Shown here in pieces: positions 14,872 through 22,954 of a stretch of 54,519 bases of DNA. The stretch is from the NCBI RefSeq assembly GCF_900099645.1, contig NZ_FMTL01000008.1, positions 1-54,519 on the forward strand, in the 5' to 3' direction. The DNA comes from Pseudomonas peli (GTDB taxonomy: Bacteria; Pseudomonadota; Gammaproteobacteria; Pseudomonadales; Pseudomonadaceae). A program made the position numbers and the translations under genes. The notes under the pieces were generated by a model. That model was not told the origin of the DNA and did not search any database. It saw nothing but the letters and a program-made list of their open reading frames with translations. Within the stretch, counting starts at the first letter, position 1. Every line of letters begins with the position of its first letter.

Positions 14872-16421
14872 GCGCTGGCCTCCTGGGCAGTCAATTGGAT
14901 AGCGCTGGTCTGCGCCGGGTGTGCCGCGTGTTTACGGCTGAAATGATAGGCCGCTGGGTCAAAGTTGCGCGTCAGCAGGCGAAAACGCCAGGTAAAACCG
15001 GGCCACACGGTGCAGTTGCGGCCGCTCACCGGGTGCAGGTACCAGCTGGTGCAGCCGCCGGCATTCCATACTGTGTTACCCAGGCTGCCTTGTAGCTTGC
15101 CGTTGAATTTGTCCTGCACCGTCTGTTTGACTTCCAGGCTTTGCAGCTCTTGCTCACCAATCAGCTTGAGCGCGCCGAGCACGTAATGGATCTGCGACTC
15201 GATCATATAGACCATCGAGTTGTGACCCAGGCCGGTGTTCGGCCCCATCAGGAAGAACAGGTTGGGGAAGCCGGCGGTCAGCGTGCCTTTGTAGGCCTGC
15301 GGGCCTTCCGGCCAGGTATCGAGCAGGTCAACGCCGCCACGACCAAACACCACGCCGCGCGGTAGCGGATCGCTCGGGGTGAAGCCGGTGCCGAAGATGA
15401 TCGCGTCGATCTCGCGCTCTTTACCGTCCACGGTGCGGATGCTGCCGCTACGAATTTCCTCGATGCCATCGGTGATCAGGTCGACGTTGGGCTGGGTCAG
15501 TGCCGGGAAGTAGTCGTTGGAGATCAGCACGCGCTTGCAGCCCATCAGGTAATCCGGGGTGACCTTGGTGCGCAGGATCGGGTCCTTGATCTGCTTGTTG
15601 ATGTACCACTTGCCGACTTTCTGCGCGAGGGTCATCACCTTGGGCAGCATGGCAAAGCCGATCACCCGGCTTTCCAGCAGGGCATAGATAGCGCCGCGCC
15701 AGAGTTTCTGCAGCAGCGGGAAGCGTTTGAAGCGATTGCGTTCCCGCTCGCTGATGGCGCGGTCCGGCTTGGGCATGATCCACGGTGCGGTGCGCTGGTA
15801 CAGATCGAGCTGGCTGACCTGCTTCTGGATCTGCGGTACGAACTGAATCGACGAGGCGCCCGTGCCGATTACCGCAATGCGTTTGCCGGTAAGGTCATAG
15901 CTGTGGTCCCACTGCTGCGAGTGGAAGATCTTGCCGGTGAAGTCGCCCAGGCCCTTGAGCGCCGGAATCGATGGGGTGGACAACGCACCCATGCCCGAGA
16001 CCACGAACTGCGCGGTATAGCTGTTGCCGGCGCTGTCGCTGATCTGCCACAGCTCCTGCTGCTCATCCCAGGCCAGGCGGGTGATTTCGGTGTTCAGCTG
16101 GGTGTGGTTCTGCAGGCGGTACTTGCTCCAGCAGCCTTCCAGGTAACCCTGGATTTCTGGCTGCTTGGCAAACATACGCGTCCAGTTGGGGTTCTGCTCG
16201 AACGAAAAGGAGTACAGGTGCGATTGCACGTCACAACCGCAGCCCGGGTAGTTGTTCACCCGCCAGGTGCCGCCGACTCCGGCTTCTTTCTCGAACAGCA
16301 GGAAGTCATGTTCACCGGCCTGCTTCAGGCGGATGGCCATACCCAGGCCAGAGAAGCCTGTGCCGATAATGGCCACCTTGCAGTGGCGGGTGGCAGTAGG
16401 GGGTGAGACGGGTGCATTCAT
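14868..16421 (-). CDS. flavin monooxygenase, Baeyer-Villiger type
   Basis: This 517-residue FAD- and NADPH-dependent monooxygenase has a first dinucleotide fold GTGFSG at 20-25. The Baeyer-Villiger fingerprint FxGxxxHxxxW is at 161-171 (FTGKIFHSQQW, followed by D). The second Rossmann motif GTGASS is at 186-191. Such enzymes insert oxygen next to ketones to form esters or lactones. The start is ATG 16421 with AGGAG upstream; longer upstream reading would run through the operator region. It is divergent from a TetR regulator. Confidence 0.93.
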   Translation of the reverse strand: MNAPVSPPTATRHCKVAIIGTGFSGLGMAIRLKQAGEHDFLLFEKEAGVGGTWRVNNYPGCGCDVQSHLYSFSFEQNPNWTRMFAKQPEIQGYLEGCWSKYRLQNHTQLNTEITRLAWDEQQELWQISDSAGNSYTAQFVVSGMGALSTPSIPALKGLGDFTGKIFHSQQWDHSYDLTGKRIAVIGTGASSIQFVPQIQKQVSQLDLYQRTAPWIMPKPDRAISERERNRFKRFPLLQKLWRGAIYALLESRVIGFAMLPKVMTLAQKVGKWYINKQIKDPILRTKVTPDYLMGCKRVLISNDYFPALTQPNVDLITDGIEEIRSGSIRTVDGKEREIDAIIFGTGFTPSDPLPRGVVFGRGGVDLLDTWPEGPQAYKGTLTAGFPNLFFLMGPNTGLGHNSMVYMIESQIHYVLGALKLIGEQELQSLEVKQTVQDKFNGKLQGSLGNTVWNAGGCTSWYLHPVSGRNCTVWPGFTWRFRLLTRNFDPAAYHFSRKHAAHPAQTSAIQLTAQEASA

Positions 16422-16451
16422 GGCCAAGCTCCTGTTATGTTTATTGCTGGC

Positions 16452-16487
16452 GTATACATCTGTATACCAAGGTAGACAAATGTATAC
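16452..16487. promoter_or_regulatory. two tandem TetR-type operators
   Basis: A perfect palindrome GTATACATCTGTATAC (16452-16467) and a near copy GTAGACAAATGTATAC (16472-16487, one mismatch) are spaced 20 bp apart between the divergent monooxygenase and TetR genes. Outer arms TGCTGGCG (16445-16452) and CGCCAGCA (16489-16496) enclose both. They would allow the TetR protein to repress both directions. Confidence 0.75.
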
Positions 16488-16536
16488 TCGCCAGCAAGCA
16501 GCATTCTCACAAGCCAACTTTTAGGTAGGGTTCGTC

Positions 16537-17259
16537 ATGCAGGCAGACGCCAGCGAGCAGCAGCCAGCCGCAGAAAAAGCCACTGAGGCCCCCGGTAAGA
16601 CCCTGTTACTGGAGGCCGCGTTACGTCTCACCTCAACCAGTCGCAGCCTGAGCAACCTGGGCTTGCGCGAGTTGGCGCGTGAGGCGGGGCTGAATCCCAA
16701 TACCTTCTATAGGCACTTCAAGGATGTCGATGACCTGGGTCTGACGGTGATCCGACAAATCTCCACCCAGCTGCGCCAACCGCTGCGCGCCCTGCGCCGC
16801 GAAGCGGCCGAGCGAGCGGTGCAGTCGACCCAGGCCAGCGCGCCAATGCTGTTTGGCATTGACCTGCAGCGCGGCCGGCGGGTATGCCATGAAACCGTGC
16901 AGTTGTTCTTCGATTTCGTTGCGCAGAACCCTGAGGCGTTCATCATCGGTGTACGCGAACTGCATGGCGCCTCGGCCGTGCTGCGCGTGGCCCTGCAGGA
17001 AGTGATGGATGAATTCGGTGCGGACATGGCCGAGGACATCATCGCCTTCAAGCTGCTGCCGGACATGGTCAACTCAGCAGTGGTGCGGCAGGTGTCGAAC
17101 CTGATCAGCCGCAATCTGTTCCAGCTGTCGCTGGACTACATTGGCCAACCCGAGCGGCAAGCGGCGATCTGCGCGTTGGCTGAAGAGCAGATCGTTATGC
17201 TGTTTACCGGCGCTAGCGTGTTGCAAAGCCTGGGGCAGTTGAAGTTGCCGGTTGAGTAA
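16537..17259 (+). CDS. TetR-family regulator
   Basis: This 240-residue TetR-type regulator has a variable N-terminus of about 20 residues. Its helix-turn-helix reads LRELAREAGLNPNTFYRHFKDVDDLG, much like the FabR/DesT group that senses acyl chains. The ligand domain follows. It is divergent from the monooxygenase-SDR operon with two palindromes between, so it most likely controls that operon and itself. The inducer, perhaps an acyl-CoA or ketone, is unknown. Confidence 0.92.
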   Translation: MQADASEQQPAAEKATEAPGKTLLLEAALRLTSTSRSLSNLGLRELAREAGLNPNTFYRHFKDVDDLGLTVIRQISTQLRQPLRALRREAAERAVQSTQASAPMLFGIDLQRGRRVCHETVQLFFDFVAQNPEAFIIGVRELHGASAVLRVALQEVMDEFGADMAEDIIAFKLLPDMVNSAVVRQVSNLISRNLFQLSLDYIGQPERQAAICALAEEQIVMLFTGASVLQSLGQLKLPVE

Positions 17260-17367
17260 ACACGGCCGCAACTGAGGCGAGTCAATGCGGCGCCATCTAT
17301 GGGCGTTATGCTAGGCCGGCATAGTGCTACCGCGCTGTTTTGTCGTTTGCCCCATTAAGGACCCTCT

Positions 17368-18933
17368 ATGATTGAAGCCACCTGGATTGCCTTTGCCTTT
17401 GTCATGGGGCTGGTGGCGCGAGGTATTGGTCTGCCGCCGCTAGTGGGCTACCTGGGGGCTGGCTTTGCTCTGGCCGGTTTTGGCGAGCATATCGGGGTTG
17501 GCCCGCGTGACAGCGCGGCGTTGGATCATATTGCCCACCTGGGCGTGCTGCTGTTGCTGTTTACCGTGGGCCTCAAGCTGAAAATCGGCAACTTGGTGCG
17601 GCGTGAGGTGATCGGCGGCGGCCTGCTGCATTTCGCTATTTCCAGCCTGATCTTCCTCCCGGCGATTCTGTTGCTGCTGGAACTACCCTGGGATCAGGGG
17701 TTGCTGCTGGCCATTGCCTTGTCGTTTTCCAGCACGGTGCTGGCGGCCAAGGTGCTGGAGGGCAAGCGCGAGCTGCGCGCCTTCCACGGGCGGGTGGCGA
17801 TTGGCGTGTTGATCATCCAGGACCTGATTGCCCTGGTGGTGATGAGCCTGGCCAGCGGCAAAGTGCCGTCGGCCTGGGCGCTGCTGCTGTTCGGTTTGCC
17901 ACTGCTGCGGCCGTTGCTGTTTAAGATGCTCGATGTCAGCGGTCACGAGGAGCTGATGGTGCTGCTCGGCCTGCTACTTGCGCTGGTGCTGGGCGGTTAC
18001 GGCTTCGAGCAACTGGGGCTGAGTTCCGAGTTAGGCGCGTTGGCCTTTGGCGCCATGCTGGCCAAACATAAGCGCGCCACCGAGCTGGCCAACTCGCTGT
18101 GGGGCATCAAGGAAATCTTTCTGGTCGGCTTCTTTCTGCAGATCGGCATTGGCGGCCTGCCGGATGCCGCTGCCTTGAAGTTTGCCCTAGTCATGGCCGT
18201 GCTGTTGCCGCTCAAGGGCGTGCTGTTCTTCTTTCTTTTTCTGCTGTTCCGCCTGCGCGCGCGCAGTGCCTTTCTCAGCAGCGTCAGCCTGACCAACTAC
18301 AGCGAGTTTGGCCTGATCATGGCCAGCGTGGTACTGCCGGAGTGGATGATTCCCCTGGCGATTACCGTTGCGCTGTCCTTTGTGATTTCCGCACCGCTCA
18401 ATCGGGTTGTTCATCCGCTATACGAGCGCCTGGCTAAACGTCTGACGGCCCTGGAGCGCAATATCCGTCATCCGGATGAACAGCCGGTTTCTCTAGGCCT
18501 TTCCCAGGTGCTGGTAATGGGCATGGGGCGTACCGGACGTGCAGCCTATGACTACTTGCGGGAGAAGGACTATCAGGTGGTGGGCCTGGATTCCGACCCG
18601 GTGGTGATCGAGCAGAGCAACAAGGTGGGGCGTAGCGTGCTGTTTGCCGACGGCGAGGACCCGATGTTCTGGCAGCACCTGCAGATGCCCAACATCGACG
18701 CAGTGATCCTTGCGCTGAATGATGAAGAGGCCAAGGTGATTGCCACGCAGAAGCTGCGCGAGCGCGGATTTAACGGGTTGGTGGTGTCACACGCGCTGTA
18801 TGAGGATATTGCCATGCGCATTCAGCAGGCCGGTGCCGACCGTACTTATCTGACCATGAGCGAGGCGGGTGCCGGTCTGGCCGAACATGTATTGCGTACG
18901 CTGAAAAGCCGTGCCGAGGCTGACGCGAATTAG
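17368..18933 (+). CDS. CPA2 cation:proton antiporter with RCK domain (Kef/YbaL type)
   Basis: This 521-residue membrane protein has about 12 hydrophobic helices in residues 1-350 forming a Na+/H+ exchanger fold (LLLFTVGLKLK, SFSSTVLAAKVL, IGVLIIQDL). A cytoplasmic RCK/TrkA-N nucleotide-binding domain (about 378-500) starts VLVMGMGRTGRAAYDYL and continues VVGLDSDP. This is the architecture of Kef/YbaL potassium efflux systems gated by nucleotides or thiols. AAGGA precedes the ATG. It is a single gene, convergent with the next one. Ion specificity is inferred from the family. Confidence 0.94.
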   Translation: MIEATWIAFAFVMGLVARGIGLPPLVGYLGAGFALAGFGEHIGVGPRDSAALDHIAHLGVLLLLFTVGLKLKIGNLVRREVIGGGLLHFAISSLIFLPAILLLLELPWDQGLLLAIALSFSSTVLAAKVLEGKRELRAFHGRVAIGVLIIQDLIALVVMSLASGKVPSAWALLLFGLPLLRPLLFKMLDVSGHEELMVLLGLLLALVLGGYGFEQLGLSSELGALAFGAMLAKHKRATELANSLWGIKEIFLVGFFLQIGIGGLPDAAALKFALVMAVLLPLKGVLFFFLFLLFRLRARSAFLSSVSLTNYSEFGLIMASVVLPEWMIPLAITVALSFVISAPLNRVVHPLYERLAKRLTALERNIRHPDEQPVSLGLSQVLVMGMGRTGRAAYDYLREKDYQVVGLDSDPVVIEQSNKVGRSVLFADGEDPMFWQHLQMPNIDAVILALNDEEAKVIATQKLRERGFNGLVVSHALYEDIAMRIQQAGADRTYLTMSEAGAGLAEHVLRTLKSRAEADAN

Positions 18934-18956
18934 CGGTCAGCCTTGGCAAGCTGGGC

Positions 18957-19784
18957 TTAGCTGAAGCCCAGACGCTGGCGCCAGCGTTTTTCCAGCGCTT
19001 TGCTATCGTGGTCCAGCGGGTGGAAACCAGGGCGGTAGTAGTCCAGGTACGGCAGGATCAGTTTGGTCAGGAAGCCGTTGCGTGGGCCGAACAGGGTTTT
19101 CAGGCCCTTGCCCCAGCTGCGCCAGTTGAACAGTTGGCCGTCCTTGCGCAGCAGGTGCAGCTGGAACCAGCCAATCACTCCGAAGAAGATCACGGTGGAA
19201 ATCGCCATCATGCCAACGCGCGTGAAGTAGCCGCCGTAGACCTTCTGGTACACGTCGTAGCAGACCGCCTTGTGTTCGTTCTCTTCAATCGCGTGCCACA
19301 TCCACAGTTGATAGAGCTTGGGGTCATTCATCTGGGTGGTCAGGTCTTCGCGTTGCAGCAGTTGCTCGGCCATGGTCGCGGTGAAGTGCTCCAGGGCACA
19401 GGTGGCGGCCAGGCGCTGCTTCTTGGTGGTGATCTTGGTCACCCACTCCAGCAGCACCTTGATGCGCAGTTCCAGCAGTTCCAGGTCGATATTGTGCTCG
19501 GCGGCGTAGTCGTTATAGGCCGCGTGCTCTTTCGAATGCATGGCTTCCTGGCCGATAAACGCGCTGATGTCCTTCTTCAGCTGCGGCTCGGTGACCTTCT
19601 CGCGCACGGCGCGCACGCTGTCGACAAAGAACTTCTCGCCATAGGGAAACAGTGACGACAGGTTGTTCATGAAGTGACTCATGAATGGGTCGCCGGCAAA
19701 CCAGAACTTCTGGCTTTCATCGAAGGTGAAGTCCATGCGGCGCACGGGAAAGCTGGCGGTTGGGGTGCTGGTTTTGGCTGTCAT
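18957..19784 (-). CDS. predicted metal-dependent hydrolase, ferritin-like (PF10118 type)
   Basis: This 275-residue protein of unclear biochemical role has carboxylate/histidine motifs typical of a di-metal helical bundle: IGQEAMHSKEH, LEHFTATMAE and HAIEENEHKAVCYDVY. A hydrophobic helix (GMMAISTVIFFGVIGWFQL) lies in the last third, so membrane association is likely. The start at 19784 has GAGGAG upstream; the 69 upstream codons are not needed. Homologues are widespread in proteobacteria and annotated only as metal-dependent hydrolases; an oxygenase activity is equally possible. Confidence 0.85.
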   Translation of the reverse strand: MTAKTSTPTASFPVRRMDFTFDESQKFWFAGDPFMSHFMNNLSSLFPYGEKFFVDSVRAVREKVTEPQLKKDISAFIGQEAMHSKEHAAYNDYAAEHNIDLELLELRIKVLLEWVTKITTKKQRLAATCALEHFTATMAEQLLQREDLTTQMNDPKLYQLWMWHAIEENEHKAVCYDVYQKVYGGYFTRVGMMAISTVIFFGVIGWFQLHLLRKDGQLFNWRSWGKGLKTLFGPRNGFLTKLILPYLDYYRPGFHPLDHDSKALEKRWRQRLGFS

Positions 19785-20087
19785 AAGGGCGACTCCTCGG
19801 CATATTGATCGCGTTCGCGACCGCTCTTGTTTTAGGGCTTGGGACGACAGGCTGGGCTGTCTTGGGCCGTGATTAATCTTTAGCCGAGGGCGTTTTAGGC
19901 GCGAGGTCATTCCTGGCCAGGGCGGCTGGAATTGCGCCAACTTATGGATAGTTGTCGGACAGTTCGTCAGGCTCAGGCGCTTTAAGGGCACGAACTCGCA
20001 GGGAGAGGGGCGTGGGGGAAATACGGTCTATGCCAGTACTGCATCGCGCCAGGCCGGCGCGATGCAGTACTGGTACTTGTGTTGGTT
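19785..20087. other. intergenic region with strong hairpin
   Basis: These 303 bp lie between the hydrolase gene and the 3' end of the sodium channel gene. Apart from the 18-bp hairpin at 20033-20073 I see no gene or known element; several short open frames lack start signals. Confidence 0.5.
20033..20073. repeat. 18-bp perfect inverted repeat after the sodium channel gene
   Basis: The arms 20033-20050 and 20056-20073 are fully complementary with a 5-nt loop AGGCC. The hairpin lies 14 nt beyond the stop codon of the leftward channel gene. No T-run follows on either strand. It could stop or protect the transcript, or be a mobile repeat. Confidence 0.8.
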
Positions 20088-20903
20088 TCAGCGTTGCTGG
20101 CGCAGCTCGGCAACCTCGGTGCGCAGGGCGCGCAGTTCATCGAGTAGCAATTGCTCGGTGGGCGAGGGCGGAGCGAGTTTGGCTTCCTGCTCATGGGTGG
20201 TCTGCATGGCATTGACCACCACGGCGATAAACAGGTTGAGCATCATAAAGGTGGCAATCAGGATAAACGGCAGGAAATACATCCACGCCAGCGGGAACTG
20301 CTCCATCACCGGGCGCACGATGCCCATCGACCAGCTTTCCAGGGTCATCACCTGGAACAAGGTATAGAGGCTGGCACCGAGGCTGCCGAACCATTCGGGG
20401 AAGGCCGCGCCGAACAGTTGCGTGGCCATCACCGCCGCCACGTAAAATATCAGGCCGAGCAGCATGGCGATGCTGCTCATGCCCGGCAGTGAGGACAGCA
20501 GGGCTTCGACCACCCGGCGCATGTTCGGGTTGATCGAAATCAGCCGCAGCACCCGCAACACGCGCAGCGCACGCAGCACGGCGAATGGACCGCTGGACGG
20601 CACCAGGGCTACGCCCACCACCAGGCAGTCAAATACCGCCCACGGATCGCGCAGCAAGCCCAGGCCTCGGGCGACAAAGCGCAGCGCCAGCTCCAGGATA
20701 AATACCGCGAGAATTAGCTGATCCAGCGTCAGCAGCAATTCGCCCCACTCGGTCATCAGGTCTGGGTAGGTCTGGATGCCGAGAATTGCGGCGTTGAGGA
20801 TGATCAGGGCGGTGACCAGGCGGGTGATGGCTGTGCTTTCCATCAGCGCGCCGAGGCGCAGACGCCAATGAGTGGTTGGCGGGTTCATGGGTGTTTCGTT
20901 CAT
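20088..20903 (-). CDS. bacterial voltage-gated sodium channel (NaChBac type)
   Basis: This 271-residue six-helix channel subunit would form homotetramers in the inner membrane. The voltage sensor S4 has arginines at R111, R114, R117 and R120 (LRALRVLRVLRLISINP). The pore filter reads TLESWSM (187-193), the LESW type selective for sodium in NaChBac/NavAb. S6 (FILIATFMMLNLFIAVVVN) is followed by a C-terminal coiled coil (about 247-270), as in known tetramers. The start at 20903 is chosen because upstream codons look non-coding; a Met at codon 6 is an alternative. No strong ribosome binding site is seen. Confidence 0.93.
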   Translation of the reverse strand: MNETPMNPPTTHWRLRLGALMESTAITRLVTALIILNAAILGIQTYPDLMTEWGELLLTLDQLILAVFILELALRFVARGLGLLRDPWAVFDCLVVGVALVPSSGPFAVLRALRVLRVLRLISINPNMRRVVEALLSSLPGMSSIAMLLGLIFYVAAVMATQLFGAAFPEWFGSLGASLYTLFQVMTLESWSMGIVRPVMEQFPLAWMYFLPFILIATFMMLNLFIAVVVNAMQTTHEQEAKLAPPSPTEQLLLDELRALRTEVAELRQQR

Positions 20904-21000
20904 GGTCTGTGGGGTTCTTGTGTAAGCGGTGAGCGAATCAGTTCGCGAGGGGCAGCCTGGCCCGGACATGCAGCGCTGCCGTCAGGGCCGTGGAGCAGAG

Positions 21001-21549
21001 TTATTGATCGGTGAGGGCGAAGCTGGTCAGGGCAAAGGTGGGGATACCGCTGTCCTGTAGCTTCTGCGAGCCGCCCAGTTCGGGCAGATCGATGATCGCG
21101 GCGGCTTCGATGATGCTCGCACCCATGCGCCGTACCAGTTGTGCGGCGGCCAGCAGGGTGCCGCCAGTGGCGATCAGGTCATCGAAAATCAGCACCTTGT
21201 CGCCTTCGCAGAGGCTGTCGGCATGGACTTCCAGTTTGGCTTCGCCGTACTCGGTCTGGTAGCTCTCGCTTAGTACGTCTGCGGGCAGCTTGCCTTGCTT
21301 GCGGAACAGGATAAGTGGTTTATTCAGCTCATAGGCGATGATCGAGCCGATCAGAAAACCGCGCGCATCCATGGCGCCGATATGGCTGAAATCGGCTTCG
21401 ACGTAGCGCTGGATAAAGCTGTCGGCCACCATGCGCAGAGCACGTGGCGACTGAAACAGCGGGGTGATATCGCGAAAGATCACGCCTGGCTTGGGGAAGT
21501 CCAGCACCGGGCGGATCAGGGTTTTGATAGTGAATTCGTCGAAGATCAT
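21001..21549 (-). CDS. apt: adenine phosphoribosyltransferase
   Basis: Apt (182 residues) converts adenine and PRPP to AMP in purine salvage. It shows the N-terminal LIRPVLDFPKPGVIFRDITPL, the ARGFLIG adenine-site motif, the FRKQGKLP flexible loop and the PRPP-binding VLIFDDLIATGGT. Length is standard. It lies 25 nt downstream of anr in the same orientation, a neighbourhood also seen in other pseudomonads as I recall. Confidence 0.97.
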   Translation of the reverse strand: MIFDEFTIKTLIRPVLDFPKPGVIFRDITPLFQSPRALRMVADSFIQRYVEADFSHIGAMDARGFLIGSIIAYELNKPLILFRKQGKLPADVLSESYQTEYGEAKLEVHADSLCEGDKVLIFDDLIATGGTLLAAAQLVRRMGASIIEAAAIIDLPELGGSQKLQDSGIPTFALTSFALTDQ

Positions 21550-21574
21550 CGGCTAGGTTCTCAGGGCGGGTCGA

Positions 21575-22309
21575 TCAGCCCTCGAGGTTACCGCCGGCAA
21601 GGGCGCACAGCTCGATGGGGTCGAGGATATGCACTTCCTTGCCTTCGGCTTCGAGCAGCTTGTTCTGTTGGAAGCGGGTAAATACCCGCGATACGGTCTC
21701 CACCGCAAGGCCCAAATAGTTACCAATTTCGTTACGCGACATGGCCAGGCGGAACTGATTGGCCGAGAAGCCGCGTGCGCGGAAGCGTGCCGAGAGGTTG
21801 ACCAGGAAAGTGGCGATGCGTTCATCGGCGGTTTTCTTCGACAGCAACAGCATCATCTGCTGATCGTCGCGGATCTCACGGCTCATGATGCGCATCAGCT
21901 GGCGGCGCAGTTGCGGCAGCTGCACCGACAGCTCGTCGAGGCGCTCGAAGGGGATTTCGCACACTGAGGTGGTTTCCAGAGCCATTGCTGACACCGGGTA
22001 CGCGTCACTGTCCATGCCGGACAGACCGACTAGCTCGCTGGGCAGGTGGAAGCCGGTGATCTGTTCGTCGCCGCTGTCGCTCAGGCTGAAGGTTTTCAGT
22101 GCGCCGGAACGTACCGCGAACACCGAGTTGAAGGCATCGCCCTGGCGGAACAGGAATTCGCCCTTTTTCAGCGGGCGGCCGCGTTTGACGATTTCGTCGA
22201 GCGCGTCCATGTCTTCCAGGTTCAGGGACAGCGGCAGGCACAGACTCGCCAGGCTGCAATCCTTGCAATGGGCTTGGTGTGGGGTATGCAACTTGATGCT
22301 TTCGGACAT
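21575..22309 (-). CDS. anr: anaerobic regulator Anr (FNR family)
   Basis: Anr (244 residues) is the oxygen-sensing CRP/FNR-type activator of microaerobic and anaerobic genes. The N-terminal cysteines C15, C18 and C24 with the central C117 (TSVCEIP) match the four ligands of the oxygen-labile 4Fe-4S cluster. A cyclic-nucleotide-binding fold (about 45-140) precedes the DNA-binding helix MSRNEIGNYLGLAVETVSRVF. The recognition E-x-x-S-R pattern fits sites of the TTGAT-N4-ATCAA type. The start at 22309 (MSESIKLH) is the usual one. It is next to hemN and the cco cluster, its likely targets. Confidence 0.97.
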   Translation of the reverse strand: MSESIKLHTPHQAHCKDCSLASLCLPLSLNLEDMDALDEIVKRGRPLKKGEFLFRQGDAFNSVFAVRSGALKTFSLSDSGDEQITGFHLPSELVGLSGMDSDAYPVSAMALETTSVCEIPFERLDELSVQLPQLRRQLMRIMSREIRDDQQMMLLLSKKTADERIATFLVNLSARFRARGFSANQFRLAMSRNEIGNYLGLAVETVSRVFTRFQQNKLLEAEGKEVHILDPIELCALAGGNLEG

Positions 22310-22462
22310 CGCTGGTGATCCTGAGGGTAAACACACAATAGCCGTAAGGTTACAGCAGGGTGCAGGCTAGGGCCACTAGGGCGCAGTCTGATCGAATGTT
22401 CAAGTTTTATCCCGTGCGGCCGATAAGCCAGGTTGCTTTCAATATCTGCAAGGAGCATTCGT

Positions 22463-22927
22463 ATGCGTCTGGAATCGACTCAATTGAGCACCCGCATGAA
22501 CCTTGTGCTGGAGCGTAAGAGCGCTGCGGCTGAAGGCGTTGCAGAGAGCAGCGAGGCGGATAAGCAGGCGTTTCGCGACAGTCTGCGGGTAAGCCTGTCA
22601 GAGCAGGGAAAGGCGCGTTCTGCTGCGGCACAGAAGAACCGCGATATTGATGAGAGCAGCCTGCCGGACGTGGTCAAGGATCTGCTTAAGAGAATCCGCG
22701 AGCTCAAGGCGCAGATCGAGGCGAAGAGAAACGAGCTGAAAGAGGTCATGCAGGACCAGAGCCTCGATCCCGAGGCAAAACGCATAAAGATCGAGACGCT
22801 GCAAGGCGAGCTGGCCTCGCTGCAGGGCGCGTTGAGCAGCGCCAACGCGACGCTGATCAAGACCCTGCGCGAGCAGGACCTCAGTGATCAGCAGATGCAG
22901 GAAGTGGCCAGCCTGGTCATGAAATAA
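22463..22927 (+). CDS. coiled-coil protein, possibly FlxA-like
   Basis: This 154-residue soluble protein has a disordered N-terminal third and a long helical coiled coil (about 72-150) with heptads such as LLKRIRELKAQIEAKRNELKEVM and IETLQGELASLQGALSSANATL. The pattern recalls FlxA-like proteins. AAGGAG precedes the ATG at 22463, which is better than an upstream in-frame TTG. A hypothetical gene occupies the same place between anr and hemN in P. aeruginosa. Function unknown. Confidence 0.82.
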   Translation: MRLESTQLSTRMNLVLERKSAAAEGVAESSEADKQAFRDSLRVSLSEQGKARSAAAQKNRDIDESSLPDVVKDLLKRIRELKAQIEAKRNELKEVMQDQSLDPEAKRIKIETLQGELASLQGALSSANATLIKTLREQDLSDQQMQEVASLVMK

Positions 22928-22954
22928 ACCCCGGCTTTTTTGGTCCGCTGGCTG

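Noticed and set aside
18950..18972. CTGGGCTT/AAGCCCAG hairpin after the antiporter gene as a terminator
   Set aside because: It reaches into the coding end of the convergent hydrolase gene and has no T-run.
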